Notes: generated from the letters alone by a model not told the origin. A DNA stretch of 64,000 bases from Phototrophicus methaneseepsis (GCF_015500095.1 NZ_CP062983.1:2604001-2668000), one strand, 5' to 3'; shown: positions 7,971 through 16,495, numbered from the stretch's first letter. Made by a program: numbers and translations.

Positions 7971-8735
7971 TTAGAGCGCGTCGGCGCGCGCTATATGCGC
8001 ACCGAGCACTTCTTTGAAGGCTTCTGTTTGTTCATCATGGACCGGATGCGCACAGTCGAACATCACAAGCCGACCATCCTGGACGCCTTCCAGGAATTTT
8101 TCTGCAAAGCTGGCCGGGTTGAGATGATCTTCTTTGCCGAGCATCATTAGCACCGGACAGGTGATGTGCTCGGCTAGGCTGACGCTCACATCGCCGCCGC
8201 TGTCGATCATGTGAGTGGTCGCGCGTACCCAACCCTGCGCAAATGCATCTTTGTCAGGCAACTGGTGCAGGGCAACATCCTCATCACTGAGCCATGCCGA
8301 GCCGGGAATCATGCGTTGGGCAACCGGACGCATCTCCGGGCCAAAATAGCCAACTGCGCCCCAGGATGCGGCACTTGCGAAGCGCTGCGGTTGTTTGCCA
8401 GCACAGATGAGCGCAATTTCGCCACCATCGCTGTAGCCAATGATATGTGCTTTTTCAATATTCAGGGCATCCATAAAAGCCAGGACGTCATCTGCATCGC
8501 GGTCATAAAAGCGCAGTGGGAAGTCACGAGGCTTGGGCAGGGATTCACCATAACCGCGTAGTGTTGGGCCGATGACGCGGTAGCCTTCGCCAGTCAGCCA
8601 ATCGATGATATGTCCAAGGTGCTTTCTTGCTGTGCCGAGCATGCCATGCAGGGCGATGATGGGCGTTGTATGTACAGTTGGGTTGGTTTCTACATAGTGA
8701 AGATGTGCGCCAGTAGCGGTATCGACGAAGGGCAT
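7971..8735 (-). CDS. alpha/beta-fold hydrolase
   Basis: A 254-residue cytoplasmic hydrolase of the haloperoxidase/esterase-like branch. Visible features are the oxyanion-hole region ALHGMLG (29-34), the nucleophile elbow GYSDGG with S102, a strand-6 acid D203 in MMLGKEDHLNP and H230 in FDCAHPVHDE. The Ser-Asp-His triad is complete and in order. RGYGESLPKPR matches the conserved loop after strand 4. The substrate (ester, lactone or C-C hydrolase) cannot be assigned. It is divergent from the SDR gene, with a 200-base intergenic region that must hold both promoters. Confidence 0.88.
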   Translation of the reverse strand: MPFVDTATGAHLHYVETNPTVHTTPIIALHGMLGTARKHLGHIIDWLTGEGYRVIGPTLRGYGESLPKPRDFPLRFYDRDADDVLAFMDALNIEKAHIIGYSDGGEIALICAGKQPQRFASAASWGAVGYFGPEMRPVAQRMIPGSAWLSDEDVALHQLPDKDAFAQGWVRATTHMIDSGGDVSVSLAEHITCPVLMMLGKEDHLNPASFAEKFLEGVQDGRLVMFDCAHPVHDEQTEAFKEVLGAHIARADAL

Positions 8736-8935
8736 GGTTCATTCCTTAAATCCCATATCTAATGTGCGACATTATAACGAGATTGTGCTGTCTGGCTTCA
8801 GGTCCAATCTGCGATAGCGCGTTATATCAGCAGGTGAGCCGGATAGATCACAATGAAGCTCCTATGAGAGATTTCCTGTTTGTTCACATGCTGATGTTAA
8901 GCTGAGATAAACGAAGCAGACAAGGAAGCAATGAT

Positions 8936-9805
8936 ATGAGTATGGATGGAAAGACCGTGATGGTCACAGGGGCCACCAATGGCATTGGTGAAGTGACAGC
9001 GCTGGAACTGGCACGTATGGGGGCGCAGGTCATTGTCGTAAGCCGTTCAGAATCTCGCTGTCGCGACACAGTCGAGCGTATCAAACGTGAGACGGGTAAT
9101 GAGCAGGTCACGTATATGACGGCTAACTTAGCCGAGATGAACCAGGTGCGCCAGTTGGCGGCGGATTTCCAGGAACACTATGACAAGCTGCATGTGCTGG
9201 TCAATAATGCGGGCGCGTTTTTCTTAAGGCGTCAGCTTAGCCCAGATGGCTACGAGATGACATTTGCGCTCAATCACCTGAATTACTTTTTGCTGACCAC
9301 GCTGCTGCTTGATACGCTCAAGGCGACTGCTGTCGCTGATGGTGAAACGCGCATCGTCAATGTCTCTTCAGAAGCGCACCGTGGTGTGAGGATACACTTC
9401 AATGACTTAGAGCGTGGAACATATTATAGTTACCAAGTGTATGGTGAATCCAAGTTGATGAATATTATGTTCACTTATGAACTGGCGAAGCGGATGGAAG
9501 GCACAGATGTTACGGTCAATGCGCTGCATCCAGGCTTTGTTCGCTCTGGGTTTGGCAAGAGCAATAATGTTCTGATGAATGCGGCGATGACGGTCGCTCA
9601 GCTTTTCGCAATTTCCCCAGAAGAAGGTGCTCAAACGCCAATTTACCTGGCATCGTCGCCAGAAGTGAAGGGGGTTTCCGGTAAGTACTTCGTCAAAAAA
9701 GCGCCTAAGCGCTCCAGTGAAGCCTCTTATAATGAGCAGGCGTGGCAGCAGTTATGGGCAGTCAGTGAATCCTACGTTTGGCCCCAGGAAACAGTCCTCA
9801 GTTAA
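8936..9805 (+). CDS. short-chain dehydrogenase/reductase (retinol-dehydrogenase/WWOX-like SDR)
   Basis: NAD(P)-dependent oxidoreductase of 289 residues. The cofactor motif TGATNGIG spans 11-18, with SRS after the second strand (favouring NADP). NNAG is at 90-93, catalytic Ser in VNVSSEAH (about 144-145), and Tyr169/Lys173 in YGESK. ALHPGFVRSGFG is the usual SDR region after the active site. Length and motifs match the RDH11-14/WWOX-type SDRs that act on lipophilic aldehydes or alcohols, but the substrate is not determined. AAGGAAG precedes ATG 8936. Confidence 0.9.
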   Translation: MSMDGKTVMVTGATNGIGEVTALELARMGAQVIVVSRSESRCRDTVERIKRETGNEQVTYMTANLAEMNQVRQLAADFQEHYDKLHVLVNNAGAFFLRRQLSPDGYEMTFALNHLNYFLLTTLLLDTLKATAVADGETRIVNVSSEAHRGVRIHFNDLERGTYYSYQVYGESKLMNIMFTYELAKRMEGTDVTVNALHPGFVRSGFGKSNNVLMNAAMTVAQLFAISPEEGAQTPIYLASSPEVKGVSGKYFVKKAPKRSSEASYNEQAWQQLWAVSESYVWPQETVLS

Positions 9806-9864
9806 ATTAGCGTGAACGCGTGTTAAAAGATTGTATATTCTGCCTAGGATTAACCAGTTCTTTA

Positions 9865-9893
9865 TTGTATGCTGTGCCTAAACAGCTTATAAT
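9865..9893 (+). promoter_or_regulatory. near-consensus sigma70 promoter for the 50-residue protein gene
   Basis: TTGTAT (9865-9870), exactly 17 bases, TATAAT (9888-9893). The -10 box overlaps an ATG at 9892 that would otherwise be taken as the start of the next gene. Transcription would begin near 9900, so that ATG cannot be used and the GTG at 9931 becomes the likely start. Confidence 0.75.
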
Positions 9894-9930
9894 GTCAGTA
9901 TCAAACAAATCTGATCAACTGGAGATCACA

Positions 9931-10083
9931 GTGCAAGAATATCTGAATCCCTACAATGCGCTATTGATGCACAAAGTCCGTGAAAAGGAATTGATGGACC
10001 GTGCAAACGAGCATCGTCTGGCGACACTCAAAGCGCAGTTCGAGCGCCGTGCCCGTCGGATTGTTCGTATCAACAACAGCTAA
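9931..10083 (+). CDS. small basic protein of unknown function (50 aa)
   Basis: Unrecognised small protein. The likely start is GTG 9931, six bases after GGAG, within a transcript starting near 9900 from a near-consensus promoter. The sequence is amphipathic and helix-prone, ending in a cluster of arginines (RRARRIVRI). This suggests nucleic-acid, membrane or ribosome contact, but that is inference. It has its own promoter and its own strong terminator 30 bases after the stop, so it is an independent and probably well expressed transcript. Longer forms starting at 9820 or 9892 would lie upstream of the predicted transcript start. Confidence 0.7.
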   Translation: MQEYLNPYNALLMHKVREKELMDRANEHRLATLKAQFERRARRIVRINNS

Positions 10084-10110
10084 TCTTTAGCTCTCATAAC
10101 AATTAAATCT

Positions 10111-10140
10111 AAAAGCCCTGGCTCATGTCAGGGCTTTTTT
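10111..10140 (+). terminator. terminator after the 50-residue protein gene
   Basis: Stem AGCCCTG / CAGGGCT with an eight-base loop, four A before and six T after. Confidence 0.85.
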
Positions 10141-10177
10141 GATCTATAGTTGCGTGAGATCGCTTACCAGAGACAGC

Positions 10178-10648
10178 TTACCAGTTGTGGATCACGGATT
10201 CCAAATAGAGGCGATAATCTTCCGACTTTGGGTTATCTTCTGCAGGGGCCCATGGTGCGAACTGCTTATGAGTCGCTTGGTCATAGGGTCCCTGGATAAT
10301 TTCCATGAGGGCGCACGGTTCCAATGGAATGAGGGAATGATAGGTGCGCGGTGGAATCTCCACAATTTTAATCGGGCCGTTGGCACTGAGCTTGATGACT
10401 TCCGCGACTTCACCCCGATTATCGAAGTGCAGTACAGCACATTTGCCTATCAGGATATTAAATAGCTCAACTTTATCTGGGTTTTCATGTTTATGTGGCG
10501 TGACGTAGGTCCCTGGAATGAGGGCGTTGACCATCCGCTGAACGAGTTCTTCATGCTCATGAAGGCGCATAATAGCGCGTTTGCGGGGTGATTTTTGCGC
10601 TGTACGGAGGAGATTGTCGATGTCGTAGACTGTGATGGTGCGTAGCAT
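10178..10648 (-). CDS. WbuC-family cupin metalloprotein
   Basis: A 156-residue single-domain cupin. It shows the first cupin motif YVTPHKHENPDKVELFNIL (His, His, Glu ligands), then FDNRGEV, IPPRTYHSLIPLEP, and GPYDQATHKQFAPWAP. The closing THK-FAPWAP block is characteristic of WbuC-like proteins, which are found near O-antigen and surface-sugar genes. Their reaction is not well defined. GGAGA lies six bases before ATG 10648. The gene is apparently alone here and about 40 kb from the glycan operon in this window. Confidence 0.82.
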   Translation of the reverse strand: MLRTITVYDIDNLLRTAQKSPRKRAIMRLHEHEELVQRMVNALIPGTYVTPHKHENPDKVELFNILIGKCAVLHFDNRGEVAEVIKLSANGPIKIVEIPPRTYHSLIPLEPCALMEIIQGPYDQATHKQFAPWAPAEDNPKSEDYRLYLESVIHNW

Positions 10649-10804
10649 CTGCGTCTCCGCTGTGGATGTGGATAGATGGCGGGTGAATCACGATGATAAC
10701 ATGTAGATAGTACCAGATTTTAGGCAGTGATGGCACATGATTGGTACAGCGAGGCTGGGGATTTGCTGATGGGGATCGCTTCTAGTGTGTCGCGTGATGG
10801 CAAA

Positions 10805-10839
10805 ACAGGCTAAGCTGTTTTTTCTTCAGCTTAGCCTGT
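10805..10839 (-). terminator. long hairpin after the 92-residue protein gene
   Basis: Perfect 13-base inverted repeat (ACAGGCTAAGCTG / CAGCTTAGCCTGT), loop of nine. It lies 16 bases after the minus-strand stop at 10855 and is followed on that strand by four T. Confidence 0.7.
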
Positions 10840-10854
10840 GGCTTATCCGATCTG

Positions 10855-11133
10855 CTATTGAGCCTGGGAAGTATGCGTTTGTTGGACTGCGGTGAATTCA
10901 GCACCCCCACGCCGATACAGACTGCGAATGACGACAGGTGTTTCATCATCAACGATGAAGCTGTTGCCACTTTCGATAACCGTTTCTTGTTGCCCAGTGA
11001 AGACCCACAGATTGCCATGGAGTGCCTGAATGCACCAGCGCCCGGCGGGCAAGGTCGCGTGGGATGTATAGAACGTATAGCCCCATACTTTTTCCGGCTG
11101 ATCCTGTGTTTGTTGCTTGGTTTTCTCCAACAT
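10855..11133 (-). CDS. hypothetical small protein, possibly DUF2917-like cupin
   Basis: A 92-residue protein with no clear family assignment. Its middle reads as a short beta-barrel: LPAGRWCIQALHGNLWVFTG, then ETVIESGNSFIVDD. This pattern resembles DUF2917-type small cupin folds (aromatic VW-TG followed by an acidic-glycine turn). No metal ligands are obvious. A GAGGG ribosome site lies about ten bases before ATG 11133. It is transcribed alone and ended by a long hairpin. Confidence 0.6.
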   Translation of the reverse strand: MLEKTKQQTQDQPEKVWGYTFYTSHATLPAGRWCIQALHGNLWVFTGQQETVIESGNSFIVDDETPVVIRSLYRRGGAEFTAVQQTHTSQAQ

Positions 11134-11241
11134 GCTGCATAGCCCTCTCTTATATACTTGCCAGCATAGGGACAGTCTATTGCTTTGTTGGGGGCATTTC
11201 TTCCCGTTTCTTGCTTTCCTGTGCTTGGGGATTTTGGAAAT

Positions 11242-11265
11242 AAAAAGAGCGAGATTGACTCGCTC
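11242..11265 (-). terminator. terminator after the CBS-domain gene
   Basis: Seven-base stem GAGCGAG / CTCGCTC with loop of five, followed on the minus strand by five T. It sits about 60 bases after the CBS gene stop. Confidence 0.7.
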
Positions 11266-11288
11266 CTATATCCTTATGGCGGGATATG

Positions 11289-11327
11289 TTAGGTTGCAAA
11301 CTAGATTGCAAATTAAATTGCAAATTA
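11289..11327 (-). repeat. three 12-base repeats carrying successive in-frame stops
   Basis: TTGCAAA recurs at 11294, 11306 and 11318 with a 12-base period. Read in the frame of the CBS gene, each unit ends in a stop codon: TAA at 11325-11327, then TAA, TAG and TAA at 12-base steps, each preceded by Phe-Ala-(Ile/Thr)-type codons. The unit has evidently been copied over the end of the gene. Confidence 0.7.
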
Positions 11328-11735
11328 GACGGCGGGTTCGTTTGCCAGGACGCGCAGTAGGTCCGTGGATGTTACGATACCAACAACGCACTGATCGTGT
11401 ACGACGGGCAGGGCATTAATGCGTTTTTCCAGCATCAGGCTGACGGCATCATGTACGGAGAACTGCGGCTCAATGCAGTAAGGCCGCTGTGTCATGATCT
11501 GGCTGACGGTAATGTTGGCGAGCAGGTCTTCCTGTTTGCCGACTTCTGCGGCAAAGGGTGACTGTGTCGCTACGTGGATATCACGATCGCTGACGATGCC
11601 GGTTAAGGTACCATCGCAGGCCGTCACAACGAGGTGATGAATATGAGCGCTTGCCATTTTTTCTGTGGCGGTCTTAAGCGAATCATTTTCGTGCAGGATG
11701 ATGACATCACGGGTCATAACGTCGAAAATTTGCAT
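11325..11735 (-). CDS. tandem CBS-domain protein
   Basis: About 136 residues forming a single pair of CBS domains. Each half shows the domain's start (MTRDVIILHENDSLKTA; MTQRPYCIEPQFSVHDA) and end motif (GTLTGIVSDRDI; CVVGIVTSTDLLRVL). Such stand-alone pairs bind adenine nucleotides (AMP, ATP or SAM) and regulate a partner or sense energy state. GAGG upstream is better spaced for the second ATG (11735) than the first (11738). It is monocistronic with its own terminator. Confidence 0.9.
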   Translation of the reverse strand: MQIFDVMTRDVIILHENDSLKTATEKMASAHIHHLVVTACDGTLTGIVSDRDIHVATQSPFAAEVGKQEDLLANITVSQIMTQRPYCIEPQFSVHDAVSLMLEKRINALPVVHDQCVVGIVTSTDLLRVLANEPAV

Positions 11736-11990
11736 CATAGCCTCTTTCTATTCAAACTACCCTTCTCTTTGCCCAATAATATTTCAATGTCGAAAATCAT
11801 AGGTCATAAAGCTCAGGTGACAGATAACATGTGATTTTCTCTGTGCGATAGATGTTATAAGGGGAGATTTGCCCTGAAAGACGGTTAAAAGACGTGTTGA
11901 AGCGCTTGAAAAATTTAGCGTGCGATGAATGCAATGAATCATAAGGTACGTTAAAATAATTCACTGAGTCATTTAGAAAAGGAGATTGTT

Positions 11991-13013
11991 GTGGTGAGAC
12001 GCATAAGTGTGCTTGTTCTTGCACTCGTTTTTGTGCTGGGCGCGTCTGTAGTTGGCGCGCAAGACCTGGGAACTGAAGAAAATCCCATCCAAGTATTTTT
12101 TGTGCCATCCGCAGAAGCGCAAACGTTAATTACAGGTGGTGAAGTCCTGGCAGAAGCTTTGACAGAAGCAACTGGCCTGAGCTTCGAAGTTTCCGTCCCG
12201 ACAAGCTATGCCTCGACCATTGAGGCGATGTGCGCCGATCCAGAACGCAGCATGGGCTTTATCCCGGCGGCAGGGTATGTCATCGGTAACAACCGCTGTG
12301 ATCTGGAAGTCTATGCAGCCGCTGTCCGCTTCGGCTGGCCTGTTTACTGGGCTGAGTACATCGTCCGCCGTGACAGTGATATTTATACCTTTGCTGACTT
12401 AGAGGGCCGTAGCTGGGCATACCCGGATCGCGGTTCTACCTCTGGCTTCTTGTTCCCCTCAGTCGAGATGCAGGCTGCTGGCATTACGGCAGGTGAAGAA
12501 GTTGAAGCAGGTGGTCACGGTCAGGCTGTGCTAGCGGTATACAACGGTGAGGCCGACTTCGCGACTGTTTATTTCAGCGCCCCGCTAACGCCGGGTGGTG
12601 CCTGGGATTATGGTGACCTGCCGGAACCGTATGACCTGACTGTGGAAGATGCTTTCGTGGATGACGAAGGCGACCTGTATGTAGGCGAAACCCGCATCCT
12701 GGATGCGCGTTCTGCTGTTGCGGAACAGGCCCCTGATGTGGTTGATGAAGTGCGTATCCTGCGCCTGAGCAACCCGATTCCGAACGATACCATGAGCTTT
12801 GGCCCAGATTTCCCGCCGGAACTGCGTGACCAGATTTATGATGCGCTGGTGGCATTCTCCGAAACAGACGCCTGGGCGGAAACAGCCCTTGGCAGCTCTG
12901 AGGGCTATGACTGGACTGGGCTGGAAGTCGTCCCGGATAGCAACTATGACATCATTCGCCTGCAATTCGAAATCCTTGGTCTGACGGAAGAAGACATCTT
13001 CGCTGACGGCTAA
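11991..13013 (+). CDS. phosphonate/phosphite-type ABC transporter substrate-binding protein (PhnD-like)
   Basis: Secreted type-2 periplasmic-binding-fold protein of 340 residues. A Sec signal peptide covers about residues 1-23, ending SVVGA-QD. The core has family landmarks: PIQVFFVPSAEA near the N-terminus, VSVPTSYASTIEAM, and DLEGRSWAYPDRGSTSGFLFPSVEM, which matches the PhnD/PtxB ligand-binding loop. It starts at GTG 11991 or 11994 with AAAAGGAG upstream. It is the first gene of a binding protein, ATPase, permease operon, separated from the rest by a hairpin. The ligand could be phosphonate, phosphite, phosphate or a related oxyanion; residues alone do not decide. Confidence 0.87.
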   Translation: MVRRISVLVLALVFVLGASVVGAQDLGTEENPIQVFFVPSAEAQTLITGGEVLAEALTEATGLSFEVSVPTSYASTIEAMCADPERSMGFIPAAGYVIGNNRCDLEVYAAAVRFGWPVYWAEYIVRRDSDIYTFADLEGRSWAYPDRGSTSGFLFPSVEMQAAGITAGEEVEAGGHGQAVLAVYNGEADFATVYFSAPLTPGGAWDYGDLPEPYDLTVEDAFVDDEGDLYVGETRILDARSAVAEQAPDVVDEVRILRLSNPIPNDTMSFGPDFPPELRDQIYDALVAFSETDAWAETALGSSEGYDWTGLEVVPDSNYDIIRLQFEILGLTEEDIFADG

Positions 13014-13026
13014 TTCGTTATTGCCG

Positions 13027-13059
13027 AACGGGCAAGGTATCGACGCCTTGCCCGTTTTT
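13027..13059 (+). terminator. intra-operon hairpin after the binding-protein gene
   Basis: Perfect 11-base stem AACGGGCAAGG / CCTTGCCCGTT, loop of eight, then further T. It lies 14 bases after the binding-protein stop and about 104 bases before the ATPase start. It probably stabilises or partly terminates the message, so that more binding protein than transporter is made. Confidence 0.75.
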
Positions 13060-13162
13060 CTTATCTCTTGATCGTAATTCACAGTTATTTTCCTGGATGT
13101 GACCTTCCTGGGACACATCCTTCGATGACACATCTTTCGATGGCGCGTTCAAAGGCACCCAT

Positions 13163-13921
13163 ATGCTCATCATAGAAAACCTGACCCACGTTTATGAAAA
13201 TGGATTTAAAGCGCTTGATAACGTCAGCTTTGAAGTGCCAGACGGGCAGTTCGTCGCGCTGATTGGCTTGAGCGGCTCTGGTAAATCGACGCTGCTGCGC
13301 TGTATTAACCGCTTGCTAGAGCCAACGAGTGGCCGCATTATCTGGAATGGCTTGGATGTAACGGCTATCAGTGACGAAGAAATCCGGTATTTACGCCGCC
13401 GGATTGGCATGATCTTCCAGCAGTTCAACCTGGTGAAGCGCTCCAAAGTTATTACTAATGTGCTGACGGGACGCCTGGGGTATACCAGCCCGCTCTACAG
13501 CTTCATCAATTATTTCCCGAAGTCTGAGCGTGATAAAGCGTTGGCGAATTTGCAGCGTGTAGGGATCGGCAGTCAGGCATATAAACGAGCCAGTGAGCTT
13601 TCTGGTGGGCAGCAGCAGCGCGTCGCTATCGCAAGGGCTTTGATGCAGGACCCGGAACTGATGCTGGCAGATGAGCCTGTCGCCAGTTTGGACCCGGCGA
13701 CATCGCATAGTGTGATGAAATACCTGGATTTACTGAATACAGAAGATGGTTTGACGATTTTGTGTAGTTTACATTTTTTGAGCTTGGCCCGTACGTATGC
13801 GGACCGTGTCATTGCACTGAAAGATGGCCAATTGGCCTTTGATGGGACGCCCGAAGAAATCGATAACGCACGGTTTAAAGAAATTTACGGGGAAGATGCT
13901 GTTGAAGTGGGCATTTCTTAG
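13163..13921 (+). CDS. phosphonate-type ABC transporter ATP-binding protein (PhnC-like)
   Basis: A 252-residue importer ATPase. Walker A is GLSGSGKST, the Q-loop IGMIFQQFNLVKR, the signature ELSGGQQQRVAIARAL, Walker B LMLADEPVASLDP and the switch His in CSLHFLSLA. The NVLTGRLGYTSPLYSFIN segment after the Q-loop is characteristic of PhnC/PtxA proteins and distinguishes them from amino-acid importers. It lies 11 bases before the permease gene. Together with the preceding binding protein it forms a complete importer. Confidence 0.92.
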   Translation: MLIIENLTHVYENGFKALDNVSFEVPDGQFVALIGLSGSGKSTLLRCINRLLEPTSGRIIWNGLDVTAISDEEIRYLRRRIGMIFQQFNLVKRSKVITNVLTGRLGYTSPLYSFINYFPKSERDKALANLQRVGIGSQAYKRASELSGGQQQRVAIARALMQDPELMLADEPVASLDPATSHSVMKYLDLLNTEDGLTILCSLHFLSLARTYADRVIALKDGQLAFDGTPEEIDNARFKEIYGEDAVEVGIS

Positions 13922-13932
13922 GAGGCGACCCG

Positions 13933-16158
13933 ATGAGTATGAAGCCAGAATCAACGCCTGAATCTGATTCGCGGAGAGCGTTGCAGCGATTACTAATTGT
14001 GCTCGCCATTGTTGTGGGGGCTTTAATTTACTCTTACGGTTGGGCTGTGACGGAAATCGACCTCAGCTTACCGCAGGAGGAACGACGCCAGGAGAATGTG
14101 ACGCGTGCTTTGCGCGAGCTCTTGTCGCCGCATATTTTTGACCAAGAGCGCGAAGTTGAAAGCTTCTCTGCCTCGATCTTGATCGGCTGTGACACCGCGA
14201 CACCACCAGAAGAGCCGGAAAACATGGGTGAACCCATGTTGATTGTCGAGCCTACATGTGCGGAACCGGACGACGTGGTGACGGTGCGCGCTTTGAATAT
14301 GGAGCCGGGGTCTGATGCACGCTTGCGCTGGGTTCCGCCGCCAGATGAAGATGGTGAACCCGCCACAGAACGCCCGTTGGAAGTGCTCAGCCTGGAACGA
14401 GAAGAATTTGTTATTGATGGGGATGGCAACTTTACGGGGACGGTGGAAGTGCCTCGCATCCGGGGCGGCGAAGGGCAATTACACGATGTTCGCCTACTGA
14501 TTGCGGTGCCTGCTGGCCCCATCGAACTTAGCGAAACAGCAGAACTCGTCATTGACCGCATGGTGCAGACGATCTTCATGGCGCTGGTAGCGACGACAGT
14601 CGCAATCCCGATTGCTGCCTTGATCAGTTTCTTCGCGGCGCGCAATCTCATGCGCCGGGTGCGGCTTTCTGTCGGGACGATGCTGCTCTCTTTCATTATG
14701 CTGGTGCTTGGCTTCGTGCTTGGCAATCAGCTCGTCGTATTCATCGGCCAGGCAGGGTTGCAAATTGGTCAGGGGGATTTATTCCAGCCCATTGGGGCAC
14801 TGATGGCTTTTGTGATTCCGGCTGCTGTGTTGGCGATTGTGATTTTCGTCTTGGGTCGGCTGGATACGGCGTCGGCTGGCAAGGGGCCTGATGAGGCATC
14901 TCATCTTTTACAGGCTGTGAATATGGTCATTATCACGTTGACGGTGATCTTCATCGTGGGGGCGATTGGTGGGCTTGGCATCTTAGGCGGCGAGCAAATC
15001 ACGGCACTTGGCGATTCTTTACGACCTGATGCCGCCACAGACCTAGGGAGTTGGCTGGTGCAGGCGGCTGGTAATTTGATCTGGTCGCTAGGCAACATCT
15101 TGTTGATCCTGGGTACCCTGGTTGAGCTTTTCATTGGTCCAATTACGGGTGCAATTACGGCCTTTGCGCTATCTGGTCTGGCCGGATCCCTGTTTGGTAA
15201 CCGGCTGCGTCGTATTAAAGGCGTGCCGGGACATATCCTGGGCGGTATTCTGGGGGCGATCAGTGGCGCTATGCTGATGGCAATTGTCAGTATGCTGGGC
15301 CTCTGGGCGGCCTTATTCGGCCTGCTGCCGGTTTTCTTCGGTGGCTTGCTGGGGGGGCAGGTGCTGCTGCATGCTTATCGGTTTGTCCAGGCTTCTGTAC
15401 CGTCCTTGCCGGCTTTAAACCCAATGTCTCGGATGGGGCGTTTCCTCAGGCAGGTCATCTATTGGGTGGGCTTCGTGATTGTCGCGGTTTTCCTGTTCGA
15501 TCAACTGAACCTGACGCGCTCACTGGTTGATGGTACGCTGCCGCCCCAAACACAGGTGAACTTGCTGGGGACCTGGCTGCCTATCACACACTATACCTTT
15601 GTAAACGCAATGGTCGGCGCGGTGCTGGCAGGCATTATTGGCTTATCTTCCAGCGTGCAGGGTGTGTTCCCCTTAGGGAATATGCTCTATAACACCTCCC
15701 GCACCATCTTGAACATCGTTCGTTCAATTGAACCTTTGATTATGGGCCTCGTGTTCGTGATCTGGGTGGGTATTGGCCCATTTGCAGGTGTGTTGGCGCT
15801 GACGCTGCACAGTATTGCGGCTTTGGGCAAGCTCTACAGCGAGCAGATCGAAAATATCGATCCTGGGCCGTTGGAAGCCCTGCAATCGACCGGGGCGAAC
15901 CAACTCCAGACGATTATCTATTCTGTTGTGCCGCAGATCGTACCGCCTTATATCGCCTTCACAATGTACCGCTGGGATATCAACGTGCGTATGTCGACGA
16001 TCATCGGCTTCGTGGGCGGCGGTGGCATTGGCTTGTTGCTGCAACAGCAGATTAACCTGCTGCGTTATTCTGATGCAGGCGTGGCTGTGCTGGCGATTGC
16101 GCTGGTTGTCTCCATCCTGGATTACTTGAGTGCATCAATCCGCGAACGGCTGACATAA
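13933..16158 (+). CDS. PhnE-like ABC permease with ectodomain and large internal membrane insertion
   Basis: 741 residues against about 260-290 for ordinary PhnE permeases. Layout from the sequence: a first helix at about 19-36, an extracytoplasmic domain at about 45-205 (Glu/Pro-rich, beta-like), and the first PhnE core helix ending in SFFAARNLMRR (about 212-242). Then comes an extra block (about 243-575) with several hydrophobic helices and Gly-rich stretches. The PhnE core resumes with GNMLYNTSRTILNIVRSIEPLIMGLVFV, followed by GPFAGVLAL and the EAA-type coupling loop (about 645-670). The core is therefore split by roughly 330 residues. The reading frame is uninterrupted, so this is not a sequencing join. 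AGGAGG precedes ATG 13933. It forms the membrane channel of the importer with the PhnC-like ATPase. Confidence 0.85.
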   Translation: MSMKPESTPESDSRRALQRLLIVLAIVVGALIYSYGWAVTEIDLSLPQEERRQENVTRALRELLSPHIFDQEREVESFSASILIGCDTATPPEEPENMGEPMLIVEPTCAEPDDVVTVRALNMEPGSDARLRWVPPPDEDGEPATERPLEVLSLEREEFVIDGDGNFTGTVEVPRIRGGEGQLHDVRLLIAVPAGPIELSETAELVIDRMVQTIFMALVATTVAIPIAALISFFAARNLMRRVRLSVGTMLLSFIMLVLGFVLGNQLVVFIGQAGLQIGQGDLFQPIGALMAFVIPAAVLAIVIFVLGRLDTASAGKGPDEASHLLQAVNMVIITLTVIFIVGAIGGLGILGGEQITALGDSLRPDAATDLGSWLVQAAGNLIWSLGNILLILGTLVELFIGPITGAITAFALSGLAGSLFGNRLRRIKGVPGHILGGILGAISGAMLMAIVSMLGLWAALFGLLPVFFGGLLGGQVLLHAYRFVQASVPSLPALNPMSRMGRFLRQVIYWVGFVIVAVFLFDQLNLTRSLVDGTLPPQTQVNLLGTWLPITHYTFVNAMVGAVLAGIIGLSSSVQGVFPLGNMLYNTSRTILNIVRSIEPLIMGLVFVIWVGIGPFAGVLALTLHSIAALGKLYSEQIENIDPGPLEALQSTGANQLQTIIYSVVPQIVPPYIAFTMYRWDINVRMSTIIGFVGGGGIGLLLQQQINLLRYSDAGVAVLAIALVVSILDYLSASIRERLT

Positions 16159-16495
16159 CACGATTCTCGTAGTAGCAACTGTATCATCTTCGCTCATCAG
16201 GGCCAGCATTGTACATGTTGGCCTTTTTGAATGCCTTTTGATTGCACGGCACCTGATGATTGTCAGGTAATGTGGTCGTTGAAAATGGCACTATTTGAAA
16301 AGACGACGCTCAGGCTAAATGAGGCCATAAACAGACGCATTCTGACCAGCTTCTATTATCACGCTCGCGTATATCTGATCGCTGCAAGCGAAAGCCTATC
16401 CTGTGCTAGGACGAGATCATCGACGCGTGTTGTGCGATAGGCTCTACGAAAAGCCCGCTGCTTGACCTCGGAAACCCGCGATCAACGAGGAAGAC
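16159..16495. other. gene-free interval (337 bases)
   Basis: It holds the terminator of the importer operon at its start and must contain the promoter of the ABC exporter operon. A 69-codon open frame inside it (16231-16440) has no ribosome site and low-complexity, Ser/Arg-rich composition. I regard it as non-coding. No other structure was recognised. Confidence 0.5.
16201..16229 (+). terminator. terminator of the PhnDCE-like operon
   Basis: Eight-base stem GGCCAGCA / TGTTGGCC (one G-T pair), loop of seven, then five T. It lies 42 bases after the permease stop. Confidence 0.8.

Noticed and set aside
12585-13133. 182-codon open frame on the minus strand
   Set aside because: Overlaps the PhnD-like gene and its terminator; no ribosome site and no domain pattern.
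16231-16440. 69-codon open frame in the gap after the PhnE-like gene
   Set aside because: No ribosome site, starts inside the terminator region, Ser/Arg-rich composition.
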